In this document: positions 17,554 through 26,162 of the stretch, piece by piece
How the letters are laid out: each line of letters starts with the position of its first letter
Position numbering within the stretch: position 1 is the stretch's first letter
Assembly (NCBI RefSeq): GCF_002051585.1
Contig: NZ_MZGX01000004.1
Coordinates: forward strand, 62,001-126,000
Length of the DNA: 64,000 nt
Source of the DNA: Ruminiclostridium hungatei
Lineage (GTDB): Bacteria > Bacillota > Clostridia > Acetivibrionales > DSM-1351
Direction of reading: 5' to 3'
Program-made: the position numbers and the translations under genes
Notes under the pieces: generated by a model
The model's database searches: none
Told to the model about the DNA's origin: nothing
Seen by the model: the letters and a program-made list of their open reading frames with translations, nothing else

Positions 17554-19233
17554 TTATTTCGTTCCAACCTTTGCCTTGTTTTCGGCAACTTTAGTCCTCT
17601 GGTAATCAAGAGCCTTCTGGTAGTCTATGGAAGTTTTGTAGTCCTCATAGTCCTTCCAAATTTTGTCAAAATCTTTCTCCGTCTTGGCCATCAGCAGCTT
17701 GGGAAGGATTTCTCCCCACTTGTTTTCAGCCTTGGCAAGAATTTCTCCTTCATCGCTGTCTGCAACAGGTCTGTTGTTGTCATATACTCCGTAATGGGAG
17801 CTCTTTCCCGTAGCCCATTCGCGGTACTGGTTGAAGGGTTGGCCCGGGTCTGGTTCCCACAGGTTCATCATTGAAGAATTAAACATCCAGATTTCTCCGT
17901 AGGTATTGTACTTCTGCTTGAAGGTTGCCATGTCAGAATTCTTCATCTTGTTTATTTCAGGCTTTATAACAGGCTTGTTGTCAACCATGTCATAGGTTAC
18001 GCCTTCCTTTCCAAGGTAAAGAGCCTTCTGACCTTCTTCTCCCATACCCCAGGTCATCAATTTAATAGCCCTTTCAGGATTTTTGCAGTTTTTAGTTATC
18101 ATTGTGAGTTCCCAGCCTGAATAACCGGTGGTGCTGAGCATTGGAGCATCCAGGTTGCTGTTTGCAGGTCCGTCAACGGAAATGTAAATTTGTTCCGGCT
18201 TGTTGGTATACAGTTGTCCCAGCGGAATCATGGCATCCTTCCACTGATAGAACAATGCAAAGTATCTTCCCTGCTGGATCTTTTCCTCAATCTTGGTTCT
18301 GTCGTCAACAAAAACGTCTGTTGGCATCATACCCTTTTCATGAGCGGATCTGAAGGTCTTTAGCCATTTTATATATTCCGGGCTTGGATTTCCGCACTTT
18401 ACGTCATAGAATTTTCCGTCTATCTCTCTTGGAACTGCCAGGTATTCAAGCAAGATGTCCTCATAGGTATTGTTTCCGGTGGAGGTAAAGAAGGTGCCGC
18501 TGAACGGTATCAGCGACTGGCCGTTGTCAACCTTGGGGAACTTTTCCTTTGCTGCCTTTAATGCGTTAAGGAAGCCTTCGGGAGTTCTCATGTCAGGTTT
18601 TCCTATTGCCTCGTAGATATCTTTTCTTACAAGGAAGGATCTATTGGATATAACATTATATTTTGTATTGTCATCTGGTGTATTTCCGTTGCAGGGATAT
18701 CCGAAAAGATTTCCGTCCTTATCCTTATACCAGTTAACGATATCCGGAGCTGCGACCTTCCAGAAATACGGATCATACTTGTCTGCAAGCTCGTTCAGCG
18801 GATATGTATAGGTGTCGGTGGACAACTGCGGAACCTGTTGTTCATACCAGCCCAGTGTTACCATGTCCGGCAGCGAATTTGATGCTATCATGGTATTCAA
18901 CTTCTGTCCTGCATTTCCTACAGGTACAATAAAGTTGACATCAATACCTGTCTGCTCTTTTATCATCTGATGGGCAAGATTTCCCTCAGGGTTGCTGAAC
19001 CAGGTCTCGTTAATATACCAGTCCAGCTTCATTGGTGAGTTATCAGTTTTCCAGCCGGGCTCGTCAGCCGCTGCAGTACTCTCTGCCGACGATGATACCG
19101 AGGCCGTGTCACTTGACTTTGTGGCATCACTGCTGCCGCTGGTCTTGTCGCTGCCGCAGGCCGCAAGTACTGTAACCGCCATAGTCAATGCCAGAACCAG
19201 GCACAGCAGCTTAGCAATTTTGATCCTTTTCAT
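17554..19233 (-). CDS. Sugar ABC transporter substrate-binding lipoprotein
   Basis: A 559-residue extracellular lipoprotein. A signal peptide of about 25 residues (MKRIKIAKLLCLVLALTMAV) ends in a lipobox LAAC, followed by a serine-rich linker. The mature part resembles the large solute-binding proteins (LipO/YtcQ type) that work with LplB/LplC permeases and YesMN sensors in Firmicutes and bind oligosaccharides. It is the last gene after two permeases; no ATPase is nearby, so a shared MsmX-type ATPase elsewhere is expected. The neighbouring phosphorylases suggest a beta-gluco-oligosaccharide ligand (inference). GGAGGG precedes the ATG. Confidence 0.9.
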   Translation of the reverse strand: MKRIKIAKLLCLVLALTMAVTVLAACGSDKTSGSSDATKSSDTASVSSSAESTAAADEPGWKTDNSPMKLDWYINETWFSNPEGNLAHQMIKEQTGIDVNFIVPVGNAGQKLNTMIASNSLPDMVTLGWYEQQVPQLSTDTYTYPLNELADKYDPYFWKVAAPDIVNWYKDKDGNLFGYPCNGNTPDDNTKYNVISNRSFLVRKDIYEAIGKPDMRTPEGFLNALKAAKEKFPKVDNGQSLIPFSGTFFTSTGNNTYEDILLEYLAVPREIDGKFYDVKCGNPSPEYIKWLKTFRSAHEKGMMPTDVFVDDRTKIEEKIQQGRYFALFYQWKDAMIPLGQLYTNKPEQIYISVDGPANSNLDAPMLSTTGYSGWELTMITKNCKNPERAIKLMTWGMGEEGQKALYLGKEGVTYDMVDNKPVIKPEINKMKNSDMATFKQKYNTYGEIWMFNSSMMNLWEPDPGQPFNQYREWATGKSSHYGVYDNNRPVADSDEGEILAKAENKWGEILPKLLMAKTEKDFDKIWKDYEDYKTSIDYQKALDYQRTKVAENKAKVGTK

Positions 19234-19272
19234 ATAATTCCCTCCTGTTAAATATGTGTTTTTTATATAATC

Positions 19273-19336
19273 CTTAAGCTGGGCTTAAGCATTTATACAC
19301 CGGGGCTTTTAACAATAATACCGAAGTATTATTATT
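19273..19336 (-). promoter_or_regulatory. Two intercistronic hairpins before the binding-protein gene
   Basis: On the minus strand, AATAATAC-UUCG-GTATTATT (19333-19314) is an eight-pair stem capped by the very stable UUCG tetraloop. A second hairpin, CTTAAGC with GCTTAAG, lies at 19273-19289. They sit between the permease stop and the binding-protein start and may protect the downstream mRNA, consistent with a higher need for the binding protein. Confidence 0.5.
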
Positions 19337-19363
19337 CCTTGAAATCCTTCAAATTATCATTGC

Positions 19364-20245
19364 CTACTCTTTTACCGAGCCTATAAGCATACCCTTTACA
19401 AAGTGCTTCTGCAGGAAAGGATATATGCACACGATAGGTATGGTTGTAATAATCATTGTGGCCATTTGCAGTGAAGTGGAGGTAAAATTGGTCTGACTTA
19501 CCGAGCCCGCCATAAGTGATGTCTTTGCAGAATCAGAGGTCATAATTATCTTATACAGATAAGTCTGTATGGGATGGAGATCCTGATTGTTGGTATAGAT
19601 AATCCCCATAAAATAATCGTTCCAGTTGAATACTCCGTTAAACAGCAGGATAGTTGCAATTACGGCCTTTGACAGCGGGAGTATGATTCTTGCAAATATG
19701 GTGAAGTTATTTGCACCGTCAATTTTTGCAGACTCCTCAAGAGCTTCGGGAATAGTTCTGAAAAAAGCCTGGAAGATAATCAGATCAAAGAAACTGAACA
19801 TGACAGGGAATATATATACCAGAAAGTTATCAAACATTCCCAGGGTTTTTATAACTATGAAGGTGGGTATCAGTCCGCCTGAGAAGAACATGGTTATAAG
19901 TCCCATAGTCATATAAACCTTTCTTCCCACAAGCTCCTTTTTCAGGAAGGCGTATGCAACCATCGCAGTAAAAAGCACATGTGCGGCTGTTGCCAGGAGG
20001 GTTCTTGCAATGGTAATAAAGAACGCAGTGATAATTTCATTATTTCTGAAAACTTCCTTGTAATTGTCCCATGTGAATTTGCGCGGCCACCAGTACAGCC
20101 CGCCCTGTGCCGAGTCAAAGCCGTTGTTGAGGGAATGTATCAGCACATACCATATGGGATACAGGGCGCAGAAGCATATGAGCAGCATAAATATCACATT
20201 GAACGTATCGAATAATTTAGACCCCAAGGATGATTTTATCTTCAT
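19364..20245 (-). CDS. Carbohydrate ABC transporter permease (LplC/YtcP type)
   Basis: A 293-residue inner-membrane permease with about six helices. The cytoplasmic loop EALEESAKIDGANNFTIF near residue 185 is the EAA motif that docks the ATPase. The C-terminus KHFVKGMLIGSVKE is characteristic of the CUT1 LplC/YtcP subgroup. GGAGG precedes the ATG. It follows the partner permease by 14 bp. Confidence 0.93.
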   Translation of the reverse strand: MKIKSSLGSKLFDTFNVIFMLLICFCALYPIWYVLIHSLNNGFDSAQGGLYWWPRKFTWDNYKEVFRNNEIITAFFITIARTLLATAAHVLFTAMVAYAFLKKELVGRKVYMTMGLITMFFSGGLIPTFIVIKTLGMFDNFLVYIFPVMFSFFDLIIFQAFFRTIPEALEESAKIDGANNFTIFARIILPLSKAVIATILLFNGVFNWNDYFMGIIYTNNQDLHPIQTYLYKIIMTSDSAKTSLMAGSVSQTNFTSTSLQMATMIITTIPIVCIYPFLQKHFVKGMLIGSVKE

Positions 20246-20259
20246 TGTTGAACCTCCAA

Positions 20260-21231
20260 TTAAACCAGTGATGTGTCTGTAAGCTTCTTTGAAGCCCTAT
20301 TTGCAGTGTAAAGAAGCAAGAATGCAAAGACCGATCTGAACAGGCCCACGGCTGTGGCATATGACAGTCTGCCGTTTTCAATACCCAGACGATAGGCATA
20401 TATGTCTATTACATCTATTACGTCATACAGAACGGGCTTATAGAATACGAACAGTTGATCAAAATTTGAACCCAGGAGGTTTCCGATGTTAAGCACCAGC
20501 AATACCGCTACCGTTCCTTTGATAGAAGGGAGGATTACATTCCACACTCTCCTGAATCTGCCCGCACCGTCAATGACTGCTGCTTCAAAAAGACTTGGGT
20601 CTATACCGGATATTGCGGCTATGTATATGATTGCATTCCAGCCTATTTCCTTCCACGTTTCCGAGGTTATGAGAATCCCCCAGAAATACTGGGGAGTACC
20701 TATCAGGTGGATGGGCTCCTTCAATATCCCCATATTGACCAGCAGGGTAGTTATAAGTCCTGAATCGGACAGCCAGTTGTACATGATTCCTCCCACAATA
20801 ATCCAGGATAAAAAGTGCGGAAGGTAGGAAACTGTCTGGACAAACCTTTTGAATCTGGTTGACAGCAGCTCATTGAGGAGAAGTGCAAATATTATGGGTA
20901 TTGGAAAACCCACCAGCAGCCTCAGGATATTTAATCCGAAAGTATCCTTCATTACCAGCCAGAACCGCTCATCCGTAAAAAACTCAATGAAATTGTCAAA
21001 ACCCACCCACTTGGAATTGAGCACCCCTTTTGCAACATTGTACCGCATGAATGCTATTATGATAAAATACATGGGTATAAAATTAAAAATTATCATCCAT
21101 ATGACGCCAGGAATAGCCATGGCCTGCAAATCCTTCTGCGCCCACATTCTGGAGAGCACACCAAGAATACCGGATTTTTTTGCTGGAATTTTTCTTTTTT
21201 CCGGGATAGACAAATTAGACAAAATAAACAC
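20260..21231 (-). CDS. Carbohydrate ABC transporter permease (LplB/YtcO type)
   Basis: A 323-residue permease with about six membrane helices and the EAA loop LFEAAVIDGAGRFRRVW. It is the first gene of the transporter operon and pairs with the LplC-type permease. The start is a GTG at 21231 with AGGAAGG three bases upstream, slightly close; a TTG four codons later is possible. Its upstream region abuts the IS1595-like element, whose left end lies about 240 bp before the start. Confidence 0.92.
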   Translation of the reverse strand: MFILSNLSIPEKRKIPAKKSGILGVLSRMWAQKDLQAMAIPGVIWMIIFNFIPMYFIIIAFMRYNVAKGVLNSKWVGFDNFIEFFTDERFWLVMKDTFGLNILRLLVGFPIPIIFALLLNELLSTRFKRFVQTVSYLPHFLSWIIVGGIMYNWLSDSGLITTLLVNMGILKEPIHLIGTPQYFWGILITSETWKEIGWNAIIYIAAISGIDPSLFEAAVIDGAGRFRRVWNVILPSIKGTVAVLLVLNIGNLLGSNFDQLFVFYKPVLYDVIDVIDIYAYRLGIENGRLSYATAVGLFRSVFAFLLLYTANRASKKLTDTSLV

Positions 21232-21460
21232 ACACCTTCCTCAGTTTAGAGAATATTAGCACGGATACGGGAATTTCATTGTGTGGCCGAGATCAGCTTG
21301 TAACTTAATTATAAGGCAGGAAGCAGAATATAAACAGGTAAGTGGTTTTAGATTTGGTTCGTTTTTTTTGGTTGTTTTGTACAAAAAAAATAAACCGGCG
21401 CACCGGTTGTTTGTCTATACTGCCATATAAGCCATACCTGCAGTTTTGTCCGTATACTTT

Positions 21461-21491
21461 TAAATAAAGGCTCTTTTCATAAATATTGCGG
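21461..21491. repeat. Left target duplication and terminal inverted repeat
   Basis: TAAATAAA (21461-21468) followed by the left inverted repeat GGCTCTTTTCATAAATATTG (21469 on). The mate is at 22429-22459. Confidence 0.85.
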
Positions 21492-21549
21492 TTATTACTG
21501 GGGGCATGTTATAACAAAACAGAACCTACCTTCGGAGGTGTAATATTTT

Positions 21550-21855
21550 ATGGGTATAACGGCAATTATCGGAGAGTTTGACAAGTTAAATGATTACGAA
21601 CAAAAGAGAGTTTACGATATAATTTACTCAGTAGTGAATAATAGTTCAAACAGGGTCAGTGATTATCTTACCGAAATTCGTGAAGCCCGTTTTGCAAAAG
21701 GGACTTATTGCCCTTACTGTAAAGGAGCTCATATTATTAAACACGGTAAATATCAAAGCAGACAACGCTACAACTCTACCCAGATAGTAAAAGAGGTGAA
21801 AGTTAGCCTTTCTACAGCCTTTTACCGGAGACATAAGGTTATAAATTCCTTGTGA
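21550..21855 (+). pseudogene. IS1595-family transposase, internally deleted
   Basis: The 101-residue frame begins with a GGAGGTG site. It carries the N-terminal region and a zinc-ribbon half, CPYCKGAHIIKHGKYQSRQRY, as in IS1595/IS1016-type transposases. It then jumps directly to STQIVKEVKVSLSTAFYRRHKV, the helix-turn-helix normally some 40 residues further on. The second CxxC of the ribbon and the whole DDE catalytic domain are missing. A few in-frame remnants (LEIEQLSGILHEL) follow the stop. It cannot encode an active transposase. Confidence 0.8.
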
Positions 21856-22002
21856 ACCCTTGAAATAGAACAACTATCTGGCATTTTACATGAATTAACT
21901 TGATTTTATAGACATCTACTTGACTTATGAGTTTACAAAATATAACATTGATAACAAAAGTAGTACGCACATGTTTATATACCAAAAATGGGGGAAGAAT
22001 GA

Positions 22003-22248
22003 ATGAAAAAAAATCTTTTGAAATTAATTATTTTTGCTGTAATCTTTGTAATAGGGCTAATAATACTAATGAACAGTATACAATTAGGTAAAAATGGAGT
22101 GTCAAATGCTATGAAGCTTAATGGGGGCGTTCTTGATAATTATGTAATGTATTATGAACAATATATTACAAATTATAGATTTGCAGGTGCAATTTTATCA
22201 ATACTTGGTGGATTGGGTGTAGTAATAAACATAAGTGGCAAGTCTTAA
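22003..22248 (+). CDS. Small membrane protein, passenger of the IS1595-like element
   Basis: An 81-residue protein with a helix at about residues 5-25 (LLKLIIFAVIFVIGLIIL) and a second at about 60-77 (FAGAILSILGGLGVVINI). The short extracytoplasmic-looking middle is rich in tyrosine and asparagine. I do not recognise a family. GGGGGA lies eight bases before the ATG and a hairpin terminator follows, so it looks expressed. It lies inside the inverted repeats of the mobile element and occupies the space where transposase C-terminal sequence would be expected. Confidence 0.7.
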   Translation: MKKNLLKLIIFAVIFVIGLIILMNSIQLGKNGVSNAMKLNGGVLDNYVMYYEQYITNYRFAGAILSILGGLGVVINISGKS

Positions 22249-22258
22249 TATTTATATA

Positions 22259-22318
22259 AACCGCTTCAAATCGCATAAACATTTTCTACATTTCTGGGAT
22301 TTGAAGAGGTTTTATATA
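22259..22318 (+). terminator. Hairpin terminator of the passenger gene
   Basis: AACCGCTTCAAATC pairs with GATTTGAAGAGGTT (one mismatch) across a 25-base loop, followed by TTATATATTT. Confidence 0.6.
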
Positions 22319-22428
22319 TTTCAGTTTCTATCAGGGAAAAGATAATTATTATCAAACATATAAGAATTTAGCTTTTTAACCATCAAAAATCTTGGTAGCT
22401 TTGAATGGCAATTTTTCGTCCTATATAA

Positions 22429-22459
22429 CCACAATGTTTACGAAAAGAGCCTAAATAAA
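22429..22459. repeat. Right terminal inverted repeat and target duplication
   Basis: The right inverted repeat ends ACGAAAAGAGCC at 22451 and is followed by TAAATAAA (22452-22459), identical to the left flank. The rest of the gap to yesM (22460-22564) is AT-rich with nothing else recognised. Confidence 0.85.
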
Positions 22460-22564
22460 AATTAATATATATTCGATATTTAAAAAACATGAACCAAATA
22501 AGCACATGCTTCAAAACATTACGCATTATGTAAATAAATTATTCCGAATGGAGAAGCTTGCCGC

Positions 22565-24403
22565 CTATTTAAATAAAGCAGGCGGCAGCTTTATTGTTAA
22601 TTTCGTGTATTCACCCTTGCTGCTTGATATGGTAATGCCATATTGATCACCATAAGACAGCTTGATCCTCTGATTGACATTTTTCAGTCCGATACCGTTG
22701 CCTTTCTTTTCCAGTCTGGTATCTACGGCTGCCTCAGCTTCCAATGCCTCCATGACCTTCTCTATTGCCTCCGCATCCATACCCACACCATTATCCATTA
22801 TTTCAAGGGTGGTGCATTCCTCCTCGGAATAACCGGCAATGGTTATCTCACCATTTTGTCCAAGGGGCTCAATTCCATAATATATTGCATTTTCCACCGC
22901 AGGCTGCAGCAGCATCTTCAACACCTCATACTCCATGAGTCGGGGAGGAATTTGAATATTCAGCCTTATTTCATAGTCATACCGGATGTTCATAAGAATT
23001 ATATAATTGCCGATATAATCCAGTTCCTCCTTCAGGCGTACATACTCTTTTGTCCATTTCATGCTGTACCTCAGCAGTTTGCCCAGGGAGTTTATTGCAT
23101 CTGCAACTCCATAATTGCGGTCAATTTCCGCCATCATGCTTATATTCTGCAGGGTATTGATTATAAAATGGGAGTTGATCTGGGTGAAAAGCGCATGTAT
23201 TTCTGCATTTTTCTTAGCCTCCTGCTTGGTTACAACCTCTGAAATCAAATCACCTATTTTAGAGACCATTCTGTTGAAGTGGAAGGATAATTCACTCATT
23301 TCATCCTGTCCCGAAATATCCACCCGCACATCCAGCCTGCCATTTTCCACCTTTCTCATGGAAGCTATAATCTGCTTCATTTTTATAAGGAGGATATTGG
23401 TAAGGAAATAGATAATAACGCTCATTACCACCATAGCCAGGATACTTTCGGCAATAATCAGGTTTCTGGTATTGCTGAGGTTCTTTCTTATGCTTTCATT
23501 TGTGACCACATAGCATATGGTGGAGTCCAACTGCTCAATATAATCGTGGATAAGTGTCATGGGAACATTACCGTGCTTTATATAAAGCTCCGAGCCCTCC
23601 CTTTTCAGATCATGACCTTCATAAAGGGCTATGACCCCTGCCTTGTCCAGTTGGAACTTGGAAGCAAAAGCACTTTTGCTGTCGTAGATAATATTTCCTC
23701 TGTTATCTATTACAAACGCCATCAGATTCTGATTTTCCGACTGGGAAAACATGTGCCGGAAAAATATATCGGTATACATGGTTGTCTCAATAAAGCCCAA
23801 TTCCTTGTAGTTGGAATATCTCAAGGGTACAAAAAGAGATACCACACTTTTTCTTTCAACTGTACCGGTATTGTAGTTTTCCTCAGCATGGTCAAACTGC
23901 CAGAAGCCTCTTGGATTGCCGGAGGTTTCTCTTATGATTGTCTGCCTGTTCTTAAGACGGGAGTCGCTGTATATGATTGATCCTATTTCAGGAAATTGAG
24001 GGTCGCTTACATATATCCGGAATTGGTATATATCCGGGCTGAGATTGCGTATCATCAGTATCTTTTTTGTCAAATCCATGCTAAAGTCGACAACACCGGT
24101 CTGGTCGCTCCTGTCCCAGCCTTTAATATAGGCCATTGTGTCATAATCGCTGGAAATGGCATTTATGGTTCTGTAGCTTGTATCTATTGCCCGTTCTATG
24201 CTGTATCTGGTTTCCTTCATCAATTCCCTGGAATCGCTTATCAAATCCAGTTCAGTGGATTTATTTGCTTCGTTTATAAGCTGGCTGGCAAATACTATTA
24301 TGGTAATTCCAATGACAACGGAATATATTATCATGAGCTTGTGAGCAAGTCTCAGGCCACTGAAGAATCCAATCAATGAAACAAACAGCTTCTTTATCCG
24401 CAT
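22565..24403 (-). CDS. YesM-type sensor histidine kinase
   Basis: A 612-residue membrane sensor. Membrane helices at about 12-32 and 290-315 bracket a ~260-residue extracellular Cache-like domain. A HAMP segment and the HisKA_7TM-less 'His_kinase' domain follow, with the phospho-acceptor motif TQINSHFIINTLQN and the N box DNGVGMD. The usual INPHFLYNTL is INSHFIINTL here; the histidine is kept. It should sense an extracellular sugar, possibly through the binding protein, and phosphorylate the AraC-type regulator encoded 20 bp upstream. The ATG at 24403 has GGAGG five bases before it; the GTG at 24415 lies inside that site. Confidence 0.9.
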   Translation of the reverse strand: MRIKKLFVSLIGFFSGLRLAHKLMIIYSVVIGITIIVFASQLINEANKSTELDLISDSRELMKETRYSIERAIDTSYRTINAISSDYDTMAYIKGWDRSDQTGVVDFSMDLTKKILMIRNLSPDIYQFRIYVSDPQFPEIGSIIYSDSRLKNRQTIIRETSGNPRGFWQFDHAEENYNTGTVERKSVVSLFVPLRYSNYKELGFIETTMYTDIFFRHMFSQSENQNLMAFVIDNRGNIIYDSKSAFASKFQLDKAGVIALYEGHDLKREGSELYIKHGNVPMTLIHDYIEQLDSTICYVVTNESIRKNLSNTRNLIIAESILAMVVMSVIIYFLTNILLIKMKQIIASMRKVENGRLDVRVDISGQDEMSELSFHFNRMVSKIGDLISEVVTKQEAKKNAEIHALFTQINSHFIINTLQNISMMAEIDRNYGVADAINSLGKLLRYSMKWTKEYVRLKEELDYIGNYIILMNIRYDYEIRLNIQIPPRLMEYEVLKMLLQPAVENAIYYGIEPLGQNGEITIAGYSEEECTTLEIMDNGVGMDAEAIEKVMEALEAEAAVDTRLEKKGNGIGLKNVNQRIKLSYGDQYGITISSSKGEYTKLTIKLPPALFK

Positions 24404-24423
24404 GGCTGCCTCCACCCTGACCG

Positions 24424-25977
24424 CTAGTTTATATACAGCTTTTCTCTGTACTCCTTGGGAGAAATACCTGTAAGTGCGCGAAAAGTGGTAGTAAAGTGCT
24501 TTGTATTACTATAACCTACCATTTCCGCTACTTCGTAAATTTTGTACATGGAGTTCTGCAATAATTCCTTGGCCTTTTCGATACGTATCATCCTGAGATA
24601 ATCCACAAAATTCATGCCTGTCTTCTCTTTGAACAGAATTGAAAAGTATGAATAATTCAAGCTGATATGGTTTGCCACCCTGGCCATTGTCAAATCGCTG
24701 CGGAAGTTGTCCTGAACATACCTTACCGCCGTTTCAATGGACTTGTCTGTATTGCAGATGTTTTTGAACTGCAGCAGCACTTCATTTATATTTAATACGA
24801 GCTTTTTTATATGTCTTGTAAAGTCATTTATACTGTAAAATTCGAAAATACTTTTGAAGCTGTTCTCCTGCTCTTTAATAAACTCCATCTTATGGGGAAT
24901 ATGTTCTGAAAGGTATCCGATTATCTCCGCCTTTAAAAGCGCAGCCAGTTTTTCCCCATACTGGAGGTGATACTTCCTGAGAAACTTTTCATCAAATAGC
25001 TGGCCAAGCATTCTGCCCAGATCCTCCCTGCGTTCGGTATCCAGCATGCCTGCAAGATTTTTTACCAGTCTTACAGGCATTACAAAGCCGTTGTCAGGCT
25101 CTTCAATAGCCGAATAATAAATTATTGGACTGTCGGGCTGCAAAAGTTTATATTTCAAGGCATAATCCGACTCTGCATAAGACCTGCGCATCAGGGAAAC
25201 AGACCTGAAATCCCTGCCCACGCCGGCAGTGCATCTGGTTCCGAATGAATTGTCCACAGTCTCAAGCAGCTCATCAATGCCGGTTGCGGCATTGATAACC
25301 AATACTGCATTGTCCTTGTTATCCAGAAAACAGTAGCCAAAGGTTTCAGTTTCAAATAAGTAATTTTTAATATTTGAGACCAGAGCCTGATTATTCTCAA
25401 GCTTATCCTCACAGTTATAGATTTCAGAAGAATTCAAAGATATAACCCGGTAGTCCTGGTTTTCCAGGTCCATACCACAGGTGTGGAGCAGTCTCTCCTC
25501 TTCGTCCCTTGTGGTATTTTCACTTAAGAGCATCAGCTTGAACTGGTTGGAAAAGAATTCCCAGTTTCTGCTGCTGGCTATTCCGGTGTCCATTCGCTGC
25601 TTCTTATAATATTCTTCCTGGGCCTTTTTCACAATATTCAGAAGTTCGTTTCTGTCCACAGGTTTCAGGAGGTATGCCTTAACGCCGTATTTGATTGCTT
25701 TCTGAGCGTATTTGAAATCATCATATCCGCTTAATACTACCGTATAGGGCTTGTATTCCATGCTGTCAATCCTTGCTACAAGCTCTATACCATCTATCTG
25801 AGGCATAAGCAGGTCGGTAATGACCAGATCATATGTGTTTTCGGACAGCTTCTTTAAAGCTTCAATCCCATTGACACATTCATCAATTTCCGTAAAAATC
25901 GACTCGGTTCTTGAAATGATGGCTCTTATCCCATTTCTGATATATTTCTCATCATCAACCAATAATGCTTTAGCCAA
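24424..25977 (-). CDS. YesN-type response regulator with AraC DNA-binding domain
   Basis: A 517-residue regulator. The N-terminal receiver domain shows VDDEKYIRNG, the phospho-acceptor aspartate in DLVITDLLMPQIDG and the lysine in YLLKPVD. A ~270-residue middle region is unassigned. The C-terminus has two AraC helix-turn-helix motifs (LTMARVANHISLNYSYFS and KIYEVAEMVGYSNTKHFTT). The start is a TTG with GGAGGG seven bases upstream. It is cotranscribed with yesM and probably activates the transporter and GH94 genes flanking it (inference from position). Confidence 0.92.
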   Translation of the reverse strand: MAKALLVDDEKYIRNGIRAIISRTESIFTEIDECVNGIEALKKLSENTYDLVITDLLMPQIDGIELVARIDSMEYKPYTVVLSGYDDFKYAQKAIKYGVKAYLLKPVDRNELLNIVKKAQEEYYKKQRMDTGIASSRNWEFFSNQFKLMLLSENTTRDEEERLLHTCGMDLENQDYRVISLNSSEIYNCEDKLENNQALVSNIKNYLFETETFGYCFLDNKDNAVLVINAATGIDELLETVDNSFGTRCTAGVGRDFRSVSLMRRSYAESDYALKYKLLQPDSPIIYYSAIEEPDNGFVMPVRLVKNLAGMLDTERREDLGRMLGQLFDEKFLRKYHLQYGEKLAALLKAEIIGYLSEHIPHKMEFIKEQENSFKSIFEFYSINDFTRHIKKLVLNINEVLLQFKNICNTDKSIETAVRYVQDNFRSDLTMARVANHISLNYSYFSILFKEKTGMNFVDYLRMIRIEKAKELLQNSMYKIYEVAEMVGYSNTKHFTTTFRALTGISPKEYREKLYIN

Positions 25978-26162
25978 TGCTATTCCCTCCAGGATAATAA
26001 AATGTTAGTTCTCATCAGCAGCATTCCATTTTCATTATATACTAGAAAACATTACTATTTCAACCGTTAACATAACACAAATACACCAATACATACCACC
26101 CGGAAAGCGGCATTCAGGCACTTCAGTCCACATGTACCTTCAAGACTGCAAGCGGTATATGG

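Larger units (their letters stand above)
21469..22451 (+). mobile_element. Non-autonomous IS1595-like element, 983 bp, with passenger gene
   Basis: Terminal inverted repeats of 23 bp (20 of 23 matching) start GGCTCTTTTC at 21469 and end at 22451. Both ends are flanked by the direct repeat TAAATAAA (21461-21468 and 22452-22459). An 8-bp target duplication fits the IS1595 family. Inside are an internally deleted transposase (21550-21855) and an 81-residue membrane-protein gene (22003-22248). Without an intact transposase the element would need one supplied in trans. It sits between the transporter operon and the yesM terminus. Confidence 0.85.

Noticed and set aside
22553-22590. GCTGCCGCCT/AGGCGGCAAGC hairpin at the yesM stop
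   Set aside because: The stem is convincing but there is no T-run afterwards and it lies partly in the coding sequence, so I did not call a terminator.
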